This document shows positions 17,378 to 26,943 of a stretch of 64,000 nucleotides of DNA, in pieces. A model generated the notes under the pieces. That model was not told where the DNA came from. It did not search any database and saw nothing but the letters and a program-made list of their open reading frames with translations. Each line of letters starts with the position of its first letter. Position 1 is the first letter of the stretch. The position numbers and the translations under genes are program-made. This DNA is from JAJDTR01 sp965220415 (GTDB taxonomy: Bacteria; Poribacteria; WGA-4E; JAJDTR01): positions 1,984,001 through 2,048,000 of the forward strand of contig OZ244829.1 of NCBI GenBank assembly GCA_965220415.1. Reading direction: 5' to 3'.

Positions 17378-19213
17378 CTAACGGTAGGTTTTAACAATCT
17401 CGGAGATGACGCTGGCTCTGTTTTTCCAATTCATGCGAGCGGGTGGGATGAGATAGATGCCGTCAATCGCGCATTCGTCTTGATTGCGGATATCCCGAAT
17501 CAAGTCCAAGCACAGTCGCAGTCCTAGTTCGTGTCCGGCGGTATCCCCAATGTCTCGGAATTTGTCAACGATAAACTGTGGGATGTAAAGCCCCAAATTG
17601 TCGCGTAGGTAGGACGCGCTGCGGAAACTTGTAAGTGGCAGGATCCCGTAAAGAATTTTGATGCCGAGATGTTCCGTCGCTCGTTGCGCGCGCACGATAT
17701 CCCGGTAGCTCCACACAGGTTGTGTATAGGCAAACTTCGCGCCCTGCGCCACTTTATTTGCGAGATGTTTGACATGTGGCTGCAGATTCTCGGCAATCGT
17801 GAATCCCCCACCGTAATAGAAACTGCACGGCTCGCCAATCGATGAGCCATCTGCGAGTTCACCTTGGTTCAATCGAGCAATCATTTTCATCAACTGCACC
17901 GCACCGCGGACATCGGGAACAAGGCTCGCTGTTTCATAGGGCCCCGCCTTGGGATGGTCGCCGGATAAGGCGACGATTCCGCGGATGCCCAGTGCTTCCG
18001 CCTCCAGAAGGTGTGATTGCATACTGATGAGATTTCGCGATCGGGTTGTCCAATGAATGAGCGTCGGAATCTGGGTCGCCTGTTGAAGGCGATACGCCGT
18101 GCCGACAGCCCCGATGTTCACCGCGGCACCAGAATTGTCCGTTACATCGAATAAATCTACCCCAGTCGTGGTGAGACCATTTGCCTCCCTCAGCAACCTC
18201 CGCAACTGTGGAAATGTATTGGCGCGCATCTCTACACTTATGATGCGTTCGCGTGTTTCAAACACCTGCTGCACGGGATTATCGGTTGGCGCTTTGGATA
18301 TTGACGTACTTTTAGGGAGGACGAAAATACGGTGTTCCCGTTTTATGGGTCCGCGCCCTGCAACAGCCTGCCGGATTCTCGCCGTATATTCTGGTGTCGT
18401 GCCGCAGCACCCGCCAATCATGTTCGCACCAAGTTCGACCAACTTTACGACGTAATCGTTGAAAACCTCAGCCCCCACCGTATAAGATAGCGCTATTTCG
18501 CCCTGCTCCACTCTCGGATTTCCGGCATTCGGTTGTACCACAATAGGGGCTTTGATGGCAGGAGCAAGAAGTTCTATCGCTTCAACGAGATCATGCGGAC
18601 CTCTGCAATTGACACCAATCGCATGCGCGCCGAGCTGTTCAAGTTCTTGTGCCAAAACGCGCACATCCAATCCCGCGCCGATAGTTCCGCCTGAAACACC
18701 GCTAATTTCAACGACAACAGGGACACCGTAAGTAAGTGCTTGTTTTGTAGCGATTTCCGCCTGTTTGGGAGAAACGAAGGTCTCAAGTATGAGAAGGTCA
18801 ACCCGTTCATCAACGAGCGCGTCCATCTGCTCCGCAAAAAGCCTCCGGATTGCCTTGATTCCGGAAACAGGCGTATCTAAAGTATCGGACGGAATTTGTC
18901 CTACGGAACCGGCTACGTAGCAGGTCTCTTTAGCTACAGCATGCGCGAGCAACACGCCTGCTTTGTTGATTTCTTTAACCTTGTCAGCTAAGCCGTGGAC
19001 AGCCAACGCTTCCCTGTTTGCTTGGTAGGTGTTTGTCTGGATAACATCGGCGCCCGCGTCAATATAGGCGCGATGAATCGCCGAAACTTTCTCGGCGTGT
19101 TCTTCAGAAATATTACAAGCATCGACGCACTGGAGATATGACGGGACGCGATTGCGGAGTTCGGTTCCGATAGCACCATCGCACACCAGAATCTTACGCG
19201 CGATGGCTTGCAT
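17378..19213 (-). CDS. bifunctional homocysteine S-methyltransferase / 5,10-methylenetetrahydrofolate reductase
   Basis: About 611 residues from the ATG at 19213 (MQAIARKILVCDGAIGTELR). The first ~310 residues are a Pfam S-methyl_trans barrel: zinc ligands are seen as the Cys of GVNCRGPHD and the CC of MIGGCCGTTPEY. The second half is an MTHFR barrel (SVEMRANTF..., DVTDNSGA, ALSGDHPKAG, FAYTQPVW). Together they make the methyl group on folate and move it to homocysteine, forming methionine. The order matches Bacillus YitJ. The frame extends 20 codons upstream to a GTG, but that region contains a terminator-like hairpin (19254-19278), so the inner ATG is preferred. No SAM riboswitch was seen. 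It stands alone. Confidence 0.9.
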   Translation of the reverse strand: MQAIARKILVCDGAIGTELRNRVPSYLQCVDACNISEEHAEKVSAIHRAYIDAGADVIQTNTYQANREALAVHGLADKVKEINKAGVLLAHAVAKETCYVAGSVGQIPSDTLDTPVSGIKAIRRLFAEQMDALVDERVDLLILETFVSPKQAEIATKQALTYGVPVVVEISGVSGGTIGAGLDVRVLAQELEQLGAHAIGVNCRGPHDLVEAIELLAPAIKAPIVVQPNAGNPRVEQGEIALSYTVGAEVFNDYVVKLVELGANMIGGCCGTTPEYTARIRQAVAGRGPIKREHRIFVLPKSTSISKAPTDNPVQQVFETRERIISVEMRANTFPQLRRLLREANGLTTTGVDLFDVTDNSGAAVNIGAVGTAYRLQQATQIPTLIHWTTRSRNLISMQSHLLEAEALGIRGIVALSGDHPKAGPYETASLVPDVRGAVQLMKMIARLNQGELADGSSIGEPCSFYYGGGFTIAENLQPHVKHLANKVAQGAKFAYTQPVWSYRDIVRAQRATEHLGIKILYGILPLTSFRSASYLRDNLGLYIPQFIVDKFRDIGDTAGHELGLRLCLDLIRDIRNQDECAIDGIYLIPPARMNWKNRASVISEIVKTYR

Positions 19214-19251
19214 GAAGCTATTTTTTCTTGAATTAGTGACCATGTAATAAA

Positions 19252-19281
19252 AAAGCGCGCTTAGAAAGCGCACTCTTTTGT
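19252..19281. terminator. hairpin flanked by A and T runs
   Basis: GCGCTT-AGA-AAGCGC stem with an A-run on the left and a CTCTTTT on the right, so it could stop transcription in both directions. It lies 220 bp downstream of the flotillin operon on the minus strand. Confidence 0.5.
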
Positions 19282-19420
19282 GCCCATGAAATAGACTCTA
19301 AATATTGTAGGGTGCGCCACGACGCGATCAAGTGACCGAACAGGAAACGCGATAGAGTTCTCCCGCGCTACGGATTTTGCTCCGCCTAATGGGCTGGGGA
19401 GATGTCGATTACGCGCCATA

Positions 19421-19451
19421 TGCTAGGTGCGGTTGGAAACCGCACCTAGCA
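19421..19451. repeat. perfect 14-bp-stem palindromic element
   Basis: TGCTAGGTGCGGTT, loop GGA, then the exact reverse complement. It lies just beyond the stop of the flotillin operon. The length and perfection suggest a dispersed REP-like element that may also act as terminator or RNA stabiliser for that operon. Confidence 0.6.
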
Positions 19452-19498
19452 CGCCCGCACTTTGGTGAATTGTCAACAGAATCTAACTCCGTTCCTGA

Positions 19499-20746
19499 CT
19501 AACTGCTAGGTTGCGAAACAGTGGACGCGGCAGCGGCGAGCGCTTCCTCGACCCGGCGATTTTTCTCCGCGTCAATGGCGTTCGGATGAATAGCCGAGAT
19601 TGGCCCGTCTTGGTGAAGGTCACCGGCGATAACGGTAATCTGATCGACGGGGAACAGATCCAGTGTTTGAGCAAACGGCTCGACCAAATCTTCAAACTTT
19701 TCGATGATATAGGTCGTCAATCCCGGATCGCCCACCGAGCGAAGGATTTCAATAGTACGCTTCAGTTGCGTGAGTTCAGCCTGCGCTTGACCGCGAATCG
19801 TAGCGGCTTCCGCCTCCGACTCCTGAATCATCTTCTCCTTTGTCGCAGCCGCGGGAATAATGGTATCCGCCTGACATCTCGCCCGCACCATTTCGATGCG
19901 CTGTTTTTCAGCCTCAATCTGCGCTTGGATCCCCGCCACCTCGGACTCCGCGTTTCGGGTTTCCTCCTGCGCATCCACCGCACCGCGCTGATCTTCTTCC
20001 GCAGTTTGGACTTTAGCCTCAGCATCAATTCGCTGATGCTCATTTTGCAGCTCGCGAACAGCAACTTCAGCCCGTCGTTCCTCTGCTTGCTCTTTGGCGG
20101 CGGCACGCGCATTCGCCTGTGCTTCCCGTGATTGTGCTTCGGCGTCGGCGGTTTGTATCCGCTTCAGCAGCGCGATATACAGGTCGGGCTCGTCAACCCC
20201 TTCAAGCCGATGATCGTCCACATCGGCAATATTCATAGTGGTAATCTCCAGACCGATGCCCTCCAAGTCGGACTTGCAGACCTTAATCATATTCTGGATA
20301 AGCTGGTCTTTTTGGCTCATCACCTCTTCGGGAGTCATTGCCGCAATGGAGTCGCGCAGATGCCCCTCAATGATAGAAGTGGCAATGTCTTGCAGTTCGC
20401 TCCAGTTCTTGGTCATGTCCAAAATGCGTTTGACGGCATTGACCAAGCCCTTCTCCGTCTTTGCCACGGCGTAGCTGACTGTCGCTTTAACCGTCAACGG
20501 GACGATTCCCTCGGCGATGGCTGACTCCACGACAACCGTCGTTGTTTGAGGCGTTAGGTCCATAGTGCTGAAACGGTTGATTAACGGAAACACGAAAACT
20601 CGTCCGCCTCGAAACGTGCTGAAACCCCCGCCTTTTCCGTGTACGACGGCAAGCTGACTCGGAGGTATAAGTTTCATCTTCATCACGAGCTGAAGAATCA
20701 GCGTTACCAAAATAAGTACGGCTAATGTGATGAGAAAGAATATCAT
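19499..20746 (-). CDS. SPFH/flotillin-like membrane protein B
   Basis: 415 residues. One N-terminal membrane segment (residues 2-20, FFLITLAVLILVTLILQLV), then an SPFH/band 7 domain (about 25-190). A long Ala/Glu-rich coiled coil follows (about 190-330, with EAQSREAQANARAAAKEQAE), then a short C-terminal domain. Flotillin-like proteins of this type oligomerise at the membrane and organise microdomains. The start overlaps the stop of the upstream flotillin by 4 bp (ATGA), which implies translational coupling. It is the last gene of an NfeD-flotillin-flotillin operon. Confidence 0.85.
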   Translation of the reverse strand: MIFFLITLAVLILVTLILQLVMKMKLIPPSQLAVVHGKGGGFSTFRGGRVFVFPLINRFSTMDLTPQTTTVVVESAIAEGIVPLTVKATVSYAVAKTEKGLVNAVKRILDMTKNWSELQDIATSIIEGHLRDSIAAMTPEEVMSQKDQLIQNMIKVCKSDLEGIGLEITTMNIADVDDHRLEGVDEPDLYIALLKRIQTADAEAQSREAQANARAAAKEQAEERRAEVAVRELQNEHQRIDAEAKVQTAEEDQRGAVDAQEETRNAESEVAGIQAQIEAEKQRIEMVRARCQADTIIPAAATKEKMIQESEAEAATIRGQAQAELTQLKRTIEILRSVGDPGLTTYIIEKFEDLVEPFAQTLDLFPVDQITVIAGDLHQDGPISAIHPNAIDAEKNRRVEEALAAAASTVSQPSS

Positions 20747-22227
20747 GATACACCTCCTTCTTGGATTGGCGCGGACCGTGTCGCGTCTTCTGTTGCGGCT
20801 GCCTCCTCTGCCTGCTTCCGGGTAATCAGCTCTTTTACACTAACGCCCAAGCCTTGTTCAAAGCATTTCAAAAAATCAACAAATGCCGCAGGGCCTCGAT
20901 TGACGGCGCTATTGAACCCATCCTGTTCATTGAGAACCACGAGATTATCGACCTTCAATGATTTCGCGTGTGTGCGGTATGCATCGAATAGATGGGGCAG
21001 TTGAGTAATGAACAACGCGATTTTACCCGTATCGCCGGTATTCTTGAGTAAATCTACTTTCTGTTGAAGAAGTTCATTCTGCGTATGCTGAACAATTTCA
21101 ACAGCTTTTCCCTCTCCCTCCGCGAGGATCTCCGCGGCGCGGCGCTTGGCTTCGGCTTCCACGATAACCTCGGAACTGTTTCTCAACTCTTGAAGCTCCG
21201 CTGAGATCTCCTCTATGCGGCGCTGACCTGTGCTTTTCGCCTTGACAATGGCGCTATCCGCCTCAAGTTTTGAGCGATGCACGTCCGCGTCACACTGACG
21301 TCGAAACAACTCGACCTCTTGTCGGGCTTGCAGAATCTTCTCGGTCGCGCGATTTTCTGCCACGAGCATTCGACGTTTGGAATCGGATTCGGCGCGCTCG
21401 GCTCGCGCTTGCAAACGCGCTTCCTCAATCTCCACCTCCTGACGCTTTCGCGAAAGCGTCTTGTTCGCAAGATTCGCGATGTAGTTGGAGGTATCCCAGA
21501 TGCGTTGGAGCGATACGGAAACGACATTCATTCCAAACGCACTCAAGTCCTCTCGGCAATCCTCGAGAAGAAGGTGACGGAAGATTGCCCGTTCACCGTC
21601 TTTCGTTTGCGCCGCTTCGGCGGCAGGCACATCGTTTTGTGCCGGATTACCGTCGACCATGTCTCCCTCCGGGGACGATCGGCTCGGTGCATCAGAGCCT
21701 TCATTCTGTTCCTGCTGCTCGATACTTTCTACACTCTCGACCATGCCGATAGCCTGCAACGGCGTGGTCTTGTTAAGCGTTGCGCGAAAGTTGCCAATCA
21801 TAGTCTGCTGTATCTGTTCCTGGATTTGCGCGCGCGATTTACCGAGCAACTGTTGTACTGCGCTGTAGAGTAACACTTTGTCCATGTCGTCGATACAAAC
21901 ACAGGCGGTCGCGTCGGATCCGACGGTGATGCCGTTCGCCGAATTGACGTTATCGACCTGCACGTTGATTGGGATGATCGTGATATCAATGAATTGAACA
22001 CTCTGGATAAATGGTATGACGAAGGTCCAGCCGCCCTTTTGCAGACGGAATCCATATTTCTTACCTTCAACCACGGTTTCCGTGCCGCCGGTGACTACAA
22101 GAATGTGATTGGACGGACAGACGCGAATCAAAGCGCGTAGAAGCGCAATCAGGATGAGGAACACTATGATTGCGATTACACCGCCGGCAACGCCGCCCAT
22201 CTGCGTAATCATCTCCATATTCATCAT
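20743..22227 (-). CDS. SPFH/flotillin-like membrane protein A with acidic insertion
   Basis: 494 residues. Membrane segment near 15-35 (GVIAIIVFLILIALLRAL), SPFH domain starting CPSNHILVVTGG, coiled coil about 270-380 (EARLQARAERAESDSKRRM), and a C-terminal flotillin-like tail. The SPFH domain is interrupted near residues 170-215 by a low-complexity acidic/serine insertion (EQQEQNEGSDAPSRSSPEGD onwards), which is unusual for the family. It is directly adjacent to the NfeD-like gene (no gap) and overlaps the next flotillin, so the three proteins likely form one complex. Confidence 0.85.
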   Translation of the reverse strand: MMNMEMITQMGGVAGGVIAIIVFLILIALLRALIRVCPSNHILVVTGGTETVVEGKKYGFRLQKGGWTFVIPFIQSVQFIDITIIPINVQVDNVNSANGITVGSDATACVCIDDMDKVLLYSAVQQLLGKSRAQIQEQIQQTMIGNFRATLNKTTPLQAIGMVESVESIEQQEQNEGSDAPSRSSPEGDMVDGNPAQNDVPAAEAAQTKDGERAIFRHLLLEDCREDLSAFGMNVVSVSLQRIWDTSNYIANLANKTLSRKRQEVEIEEARLQARAERAESDSKRRMLVAENRATEKILQARQEVELFRRQCDADVHRSKLEADSAIVKAKSTGQRRIEEISAELQELRNSSEVIVEAEAKRRAAEILAEGEGKAVEIVQHTQNELLQQKVDLLKNTGDTGKIALFITQLPHLFDAYRTHAKSLKVDNLVVLNEQDGFNSAVNRGPAAFVDFLKCFEQGLGVSVKELITRKQAEEAAATEDATRSAPIQEGGVS

Positions 22228-22890
22228 TTACTCCTTTGCCATATTGTCGTGTTCAACGTAAACGCACTCAGGCGTAACGTTGGTGACCCGAACCGTATCC
22301 CCTTTCTCAAACTGGACATTCGGCTCGGTAGCTAGCGCGTACTGTTCGGTCACATTCATACCCACCTGCACACGTACTTTTCCCATCGTGTCGTGTGTTA
22401 GTGGAACGATAACGGTAGCTTGTTGAAAGAAAAGTTCTTCTGAATGCAGGGATGAATCTGTATCGGTTCGCTGGAAACGAAAGAAGGCGTGTGCCAATGC
22501 AAAAGCGGCAACGCCTGCGGGCGCCGCCCACATTAAGCTCTGTACTGCGCTGTTTCCCATGGCTATAGCCACCCAACCCGTGGGGCCAAAACCGAGACAG
22601 AAATAGACAAGACTGCGCAGGTAAGCAAGCACGGAAAGCACTGCCACTTTGCCAGTGTCGCGAGGGACGCTCTCCGGCGGGGTTTTCCCGGTGTACGCCT
22701 CGTCGCCGGGGAGATCGGTATCGAATCTCGTGCCGCCGTCTTCAGCACCTTCGCCGCTCCCATCGCCCGCGGCATCGCCACCACCACTATCACTATCTTG
22801 GTTTCCACCTAGAAATCCCAGGAAATCTAGGACTGTGATGGTCACCGAAAACACTGTACAACCGATGTAAACTCCGTTTAGCCATATCAT
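22228..22890 (-). CDS. NfeD-like/YqiJ-like membrane protein
   Basis: 220 residues. A first hydrophobic segment (1-26), a Gly/Asp/Ser-rich linker (about 29-70), two to three further membrane segments (about 82-135), and a C-terminal OB-fold-like beta domain with TMGKVRVQVGM and FEKGDTVRVTNVTPECVYVEH. This is the layout of flotillin partners (NfeD/YqiJ type). The start follows GAGG with 6-nt spacing. It heads the flotillin operon; co-transcription supports the function. The long flexible Gly/Asp linker between the membrane parts is unusual. Confidence 0.75.
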   Translation of the reverse strand: MIWLNGVYIGCTVFSVTITVLDFLGFLGGNQDSDSGGGDAAGDGSGEGAEDGGTRFDTDLPGDEAYTGKTPPESVPRDTGKVAVLSVLAYLRSLVYFCLGFGPTGWVAIAMGNSAVQSLMWAAPAGVAAFALAHAFFRFQRTDTDSSLHSEELFFQQATVIVPLTHDTMGKVRVQVGMNVTEQYALATEPNVQFEKGDTVRVTNVTPECVYVEHDNMAKE

Positions 22891-23186
22891 CGGAAACCTC
22901 TTTGTGACGGGAAGAATCGGGGTTGGAGAGATGAGAAGATGCAGACGCTTCCCAGCTTTTGTGACTCTAGGCTATTCAAACAATCGAAATCAACGCCGGC
23001 CTCGCCCACATTCCCTCACAGTATAGAAGGTTAAGTAACCAGACACTTATTTCGAGTATTGTGGTTTGATGTAAGTTCTGCTTTGCCAACTTAGGATGCT
23101 AAATCTGCAAATGGACCGCTCCATACTCGGTGCGATTTGCATTATGCACAATGCGTAGTCGGTATTCTTAGCTTGACTTTGTACAT

Positions 23187-23404
23187 TTAAGAGCCTGTTT
23201 GGAAAGTACATTTGCAGGGTGGGCACTGCCCACCGGCCTCTAAAAGCCCCTGAGGGGCGGAAGGTGTGTAGAAACGCCAAAACCTCATGCACCTAAGCCC
23301 CAGCGGGGCGACAGGTACGTAGAAGACAGCAATAAAAACACGAAAAAACTTCCTACAAACGACCAGAAATGGATATGCTACTGATTATTCAAACAAGCTC
23401 TTAA
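23187..23404 (+). mobile_element. MITE-like element, family 1, copy A
   Basis: About 218 bp bounded by TTAAGAGCCTGTTTGGAAAGT on the left (first 20: TTAAGAGCCTGTTTGGAAAG) and the inverted TTCAAACAAGCTCTTAA on the right. Inside are GGTGGGCACTGCCCACC, GCCTCTAAAAGCCCC, a GGGGCGG-AGGTGTGTAG block and a second, diverged copy of that block. A shorter copy in reverse orientation lies at 38371-38515. It carries no gene. The remaining parts of 22891-23513 show nothing coding. Confidence 0.75.
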
Positions 23405-23513
23405 GGGGACAAAGTCGAGTTTTACAGTTCTTGGGCATTTTCGTCATGGTTTTTTGGTCGCCTCTATCGAAGAAGCCAAGATTTGTAATTCACGTCCGCG
23501 TTTACGCTAAGTC

Positions 23514-24455
23514 TCAATCCATGTTGTCGTTTTCAGGATCATACAATCGGTATTTTCCCCGTTCGATTTTCCAGTACCTGTCCACGTTACCGGAATAATA
23601 AATGCGTGCATCGCTATTAACACAATCCGCGGTTATTTGGTAACCCACTGTCCGCCTATTGAAATCGGGCTCTCTTCTCAAGATGAATTCTCTAATATCC
23701 CTGATTGTAAACTCTACATCCTTATTGTTTTGTGTATATTCTTGTACCGCTTTCCACACCACCTCCTTTACCGGTATATCGCCTGACCATCGCGAAGGAG
23801 ATAAAGGAGGTTGTTGCTGAGTGCAGGGGGCGGCGAATCCTTCATTTCCAACCATTGTTTCCGTATTGACGATTACCTCGCCAGACTTCGTCTCAAAGGT
23901 GGACACTTCTATGCAACTTACATCAATATGGTACGAAGTTCGAAGGAATCGGCAAAGGCGGGTGACCTGCGACGGAATTTCTTTCGCAACGATGAACAAG
24001 CGCAAGCGGCGATTGAGAGCGGGGAGTTCGTCTACGTCAAGCATTTCAAAGCAAACTCTGAAGGCATCATCGAAAGTTCTTTCTTGGTTTCTGACGTGAG
24101 TTTGAAAGTAAGTTTCAGCTATTTCGCGAATCTGGGTGTCTGAAAGTTCATCTGCCCATGCAGCGTAGTCGAGGAGTTGTGCTATTATCTCGCGCGGCGC
24201 ACGCCCCTTCTTCAATTCAACGATAACGAGGTTCCCTTCAACATCAACAGCAAGTAGGTCAGGATAGATAGTTCTGTCATTATCTGCAGCAGTCGTTTGT
24301 CTGCCAATATAGAGGATGTATTCGTCTTGGATTAGTCCAACTGGACTGTTTTCGAGCCAACTTTCCAGATGACGTTCAAGTTCAATGTCTGTTTCTCTTG
24401 CAAGAACGAGTTCTGAACTGGACATATCGTCACCTTCTAATCGAAAAATTGCCAT
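23514..24455 (-). CDS. NucS/DUF91-like PD-(D/E)XK nuclease with C-terminal winged-helix-like domain
   Basis: 313 residues from ATG 24455, which follows an AGGGG ribosome binding site. The nuclease core (about 20-175) shows D66 in YPDLLAVD and E80-x-K82 in LVIVELKKG, followed by QLLDYAAWAD, typical of DUF91/NucS-type or RecB-like nucleases. A C-terminal segment (about 220-300: IPVKEVVWKAVQEY, FTIRDIREFILRREPDFNRR, YWKIERGKYRLYDP) resembles a DUF7669-type winged-helix module. The role is probably DNA mismatch, repair or defence cleavage. It stands alone, with a MITE-like element just downstream. Confidence 0.75.
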   Translation of the reverse strand: MAIFRLEGDDMSSSELVLARETDIELERHLESWLENSPVGLIQDEYILYIGRQTTAADNDRTIYPDLLAVDVEGNLVIVELKKGRAPREIIAQLLDYAAWADELSDTQIREIAETYFQTHVRNQERTFDDAFRVCFEMLDVDELPALNRRLRLFIVAKEIPSQVTRLCRFLRTSYHIDVSCIEVSTFETKSGEVIVNTETMVGNEGFAAPCTQQQPPLSPSRWSGDIPVKEVVWKAVQEYTQNNKDVEFTIRDIREFILRREPDFNRRTVGYQITADCVNSDARIYYSGNVDRYWKIERGKYRLYDPENDNMD

Positions 24456-24998
24456 TTTTCCCCTAGTTTTCCTGATACAATAAACAATTGAACTAAATTG
24501 CTACGTTATCCGGTCGGGCTAGAAGGGGTCTTCATAGCCTCGCTTCCTTGATCGCAACCTACGGTCATTGGTGGCAGCTTGGTTCAACTTCAGTTTCAGT
24601 ATCTTATGCGTAGCCGCGAAAACACCCGATCTCAATGTGCAAAAAATAGAGCTCACTGGCAAGGGGTTCCTCACCCCCACTGCAGCCATCTCAATACCTC
24701 CCTCCCCTTCGACACTTATAGTTGCCCGCCGCTTGATGCCCACCTCCGAACGCTTTACCACTCCCCGCCCCGGTCATACTATGAACCGTCAGCACGACCT
24801 TCACCGCGACTGCCTACTGGTGTAGTATGCGCGATTGCGTTTGGGAATTCGTATAGGATTAACCTAATTGTTCTCCGTACGCTACACTGAATCCGAACGG
24901 CGAACTAGAGAACTATTGGTTGGCGCATTGCTAGCCCGTGTCGAGGCACATCAGTATTATTCTTCGCTACGTACATGGGAGACATATAACCTCTCGTT
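24456..24998. other. 543-bp stretch with no supported gene
   Basis: Several short frames exist on both strands but none has a plausible ribosome binding site, domain or coding pattern. No palindrome of note was seen. Confidence 0.5.
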
Positions 24999-25556
24999 CT
25001 ATTTCCCGTTTCCTGATAAATCAAACAACTCAGATTTCGCTATCTTCGCATCAACATCAGAAAGATCGTCTTTCCTGTGCCGCGGCGCAGGTTTTTTCGC
25101 AGGTTGACTATTTCGATAAAGCCCTTCGAGGTAGTGGGCGTGTAAACGCGGCGTGAGTTCCGCCTTGCGGCTTTCCGATTCGGATTCTCCGTCGATGGAG
25201 ACGTGGAGATTGTCGGTATCGACGAGAATGGTAATGGGACGTGGTGGACGACCCCTTAATTCACCGGGATTCCTACCTTCCATCTTCGCTTGTTCTAACT
25301 GAGCACGGAGTTTCTGCCACCGATCGAAGGTATAAATCCAGTCCCGAAACGCTAGCGAAACTGTGTAGACCGTATCTTGAGTGTTACCACGGCCTCTGAG
25401 TAGGACATAGTTGTTAAAGACTTGCGCCGACGGGTAATGCTGCGCAAAAAGCGGTTTTCCCAAAGCCTGTGCCACGGCGCAAGTCGAAGGCACTCTCTTA
25501 GGGTCGAGATAGCCATTGTCAATGATGTCGAGGCCGACTAGAATCTTCGTAATCAT
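24999..25556 (-). CDS. hypothetical protein
   Basis: 185 residues, cytoplasmic by appearance (no signal or membrane segment). Opens with MITKILVGLDIIDNGYLDPK, then a middle basic stretch (RGRPPRPITILVDTDNLHVS) and a charged C-terminal tail (KKPAPRHRKDDLSDVDAK). No family recognised. A ribosome binding site AAGGA lies about 11 nt before the ATG. Composition is compatible with a real gene; function cannot be given. Confidence 0.6.
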   Translation of the reverse strand: MITKILVGLDIIDNGYLDPKRVPSTCAVAQALGKPLFAQHYPSAQVFNNYVLLRGRGNTQDTVYTVSLAFRDWIYTFDRWQKLRAQLEQAKMEGRNPGELRGRPPRPITILVDTDNLHVSIDGESESESRKAELTPRLHAHYLEGLYRNSQPAKKPAPRHRKDDLSDVDAKIAKSELFDLSGNGK

Positions 25557-25852
25557 CGTTCTGTTTTCCTTTCTTGGGATAAAAGTGTCATAACTCGGTG
25601 AAATTAATCACTGTCCATTAAGGTTGAACTGAAGGAAAGTTTGTAGCACAAGCTACTTCAGAGTAATAGAGTAGCGTAGAAAACACGGACGAAGCGTCGG
25701 TTGTAAACCAGAGGTCCGACGCCTCCTCTTTAAATTAGGTTCCTCAGCGATAAATGAGCATCTTGTACATTCCCTGCCCCAAATGTCATTAGAACTCCCT
25801 AATTCAATGCGACTGACGTATACATCTGGAAACGTGCTTTCCGGGACGGTGA

Positions 25853-26299
25853 TCAGGGAAGACTTCCCAACTTGCTACCGTCAGAACCGGCAACATTCAC
25901 GCCCCCGCCGAACTGGTCGGTGAAAATGTGCACGAAAGATTTGCCATGTTTTCCGCCGACAGCGACAACTCCACCGTATTCATTTGTACCGATGACAACA
26001 ATTTGCTTTACCTCCTTGCCATAAACGTTAACATTCCCGCCGTTTTCATCGGGAAATATAAGCACCTTTGGAACTGCGTCTGGGTTTCGCACGGAAATGT
26101 ACCCGCCGCGTTCATCGGTACTCAATCGAACCAGGGCGTTACCATCTGAATCAACTATGCTCAAACCCGTGCAATTTATATCTCCCAAGTTCTTTTCTTG
26201 GCTTTGAACACCTAGGGGAAAGAATGAACAGATAACGATCGTTAATATGGCACCGGCGCAGCCACTGAGGATTGCGACCGATTTTTCTTTTCTCGTCAT
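25853..26299 (-). CDS. secreted protein with Gly-rich beta repeats
   Basis: 148 residues. N-terminal signal or anchor (residues 9-33, AILSGCAGAILTIVICSFFP). The mature part is made of about four ~25-residue repeats of the form IVDSDGNALVRLSTDERGGY / VLIFPDENGGNVNVYGKE / IVVIGTNEYGGVVAVGGKHG / VHIFTDQFGGGVNVAGSDG. Each has a hydrophobic strand, an acidic turn and GG. This suggests a small beta-solenoid. The ATG follows AAGGAAG at 8 nt. Function unknown. Confidence 0.65.
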   Translation of the reverse strand: MTRKEKSVAILSGCAGAILTIVICSFFPLGVQSQEKNLGDINCTGLSIVDSDGNALVRLSTDERGGYISVRNPDAVPKVLIFPDENGGNVNVYGKEVKQIVVIGTNEYGGVVAVGGKHGKSFVHIFTDQFGGGVNVAGSDGSKLGSLP

Positions 26300-26470
26300 G
26301 TGGGTTCTTCCTTTTAATCATGGTTTAAAGGGTGCCTCAGAGATAGTGCTACAACATATTTGCCAATGACGAGAACACACTGCATGCTTGAGCCTACCCC
26401 TTCTAAACGGCCTGCAATCGCGTCGTCAGAATTACCCAAATTGGTTTAATTCCGATGACGCTCATGTCAT

Positions 26471-26754
26471 TCACTGATTAAACGAGTGGTAGTTGCTTCT
26501 GTCGGTGTTCTCGCCGTATTTCATGGCGCAGACTAGCAAGTTGGTAATGAATCGGTGCACGTCGGGCGATCGTCTGTCTCGCAGCAATCACCTCGGCATA
26601 CGTCCAACCGTTCCCTCATCTCGTCGACACGGTCAGCGTATTCGCGATAATCATCCGCGGTAGTCGAGGCATTCACATGTGGATAGCCCATCTCAGCCAT
26701 TATCGCCTTGGCCAACTTGTGGGCATGTTCGCGGAGGTCGGCGTATTTGCGCAT
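26471..26754 (-). pseudogene. frameshifted gene remnant ending HRFITNLLVCAMKYG
   Basis: One frame (from 26754) reads MRKYADLREHAHKLAKAIMA and runs on to about 26560. Another frame continues with HRFITNLLVCAMKYGENTD to a stop at 26471. The tail matches that of the remnant at 28234-28578 (HRFMTNLWVHAMKCGG), so both derive from proteins with a common C-terminus. The first frame alone stops with a meaningless TDSLPTC end. The family is not recognised. The two remnants flank the IS1595-type transposase. Confidence 0.5.
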
Positions 26755-26943
26755 GGCGTCTGTGTTAAGGTCGATGAGGGGATTAAGTGGAACATGTGTG
26801 ACAAGGTGATCAAAATAATGTTTCGGAATTAGTATTTTGTAGCTTTTAGACTGACGTCGAACATAAAATGCTAATACAATGTGTTAAATCTTTTCATTAC
26901 ACGTAGATGTCTATAGTAACTAATCTTCTCGTTGGAGTTTGCT

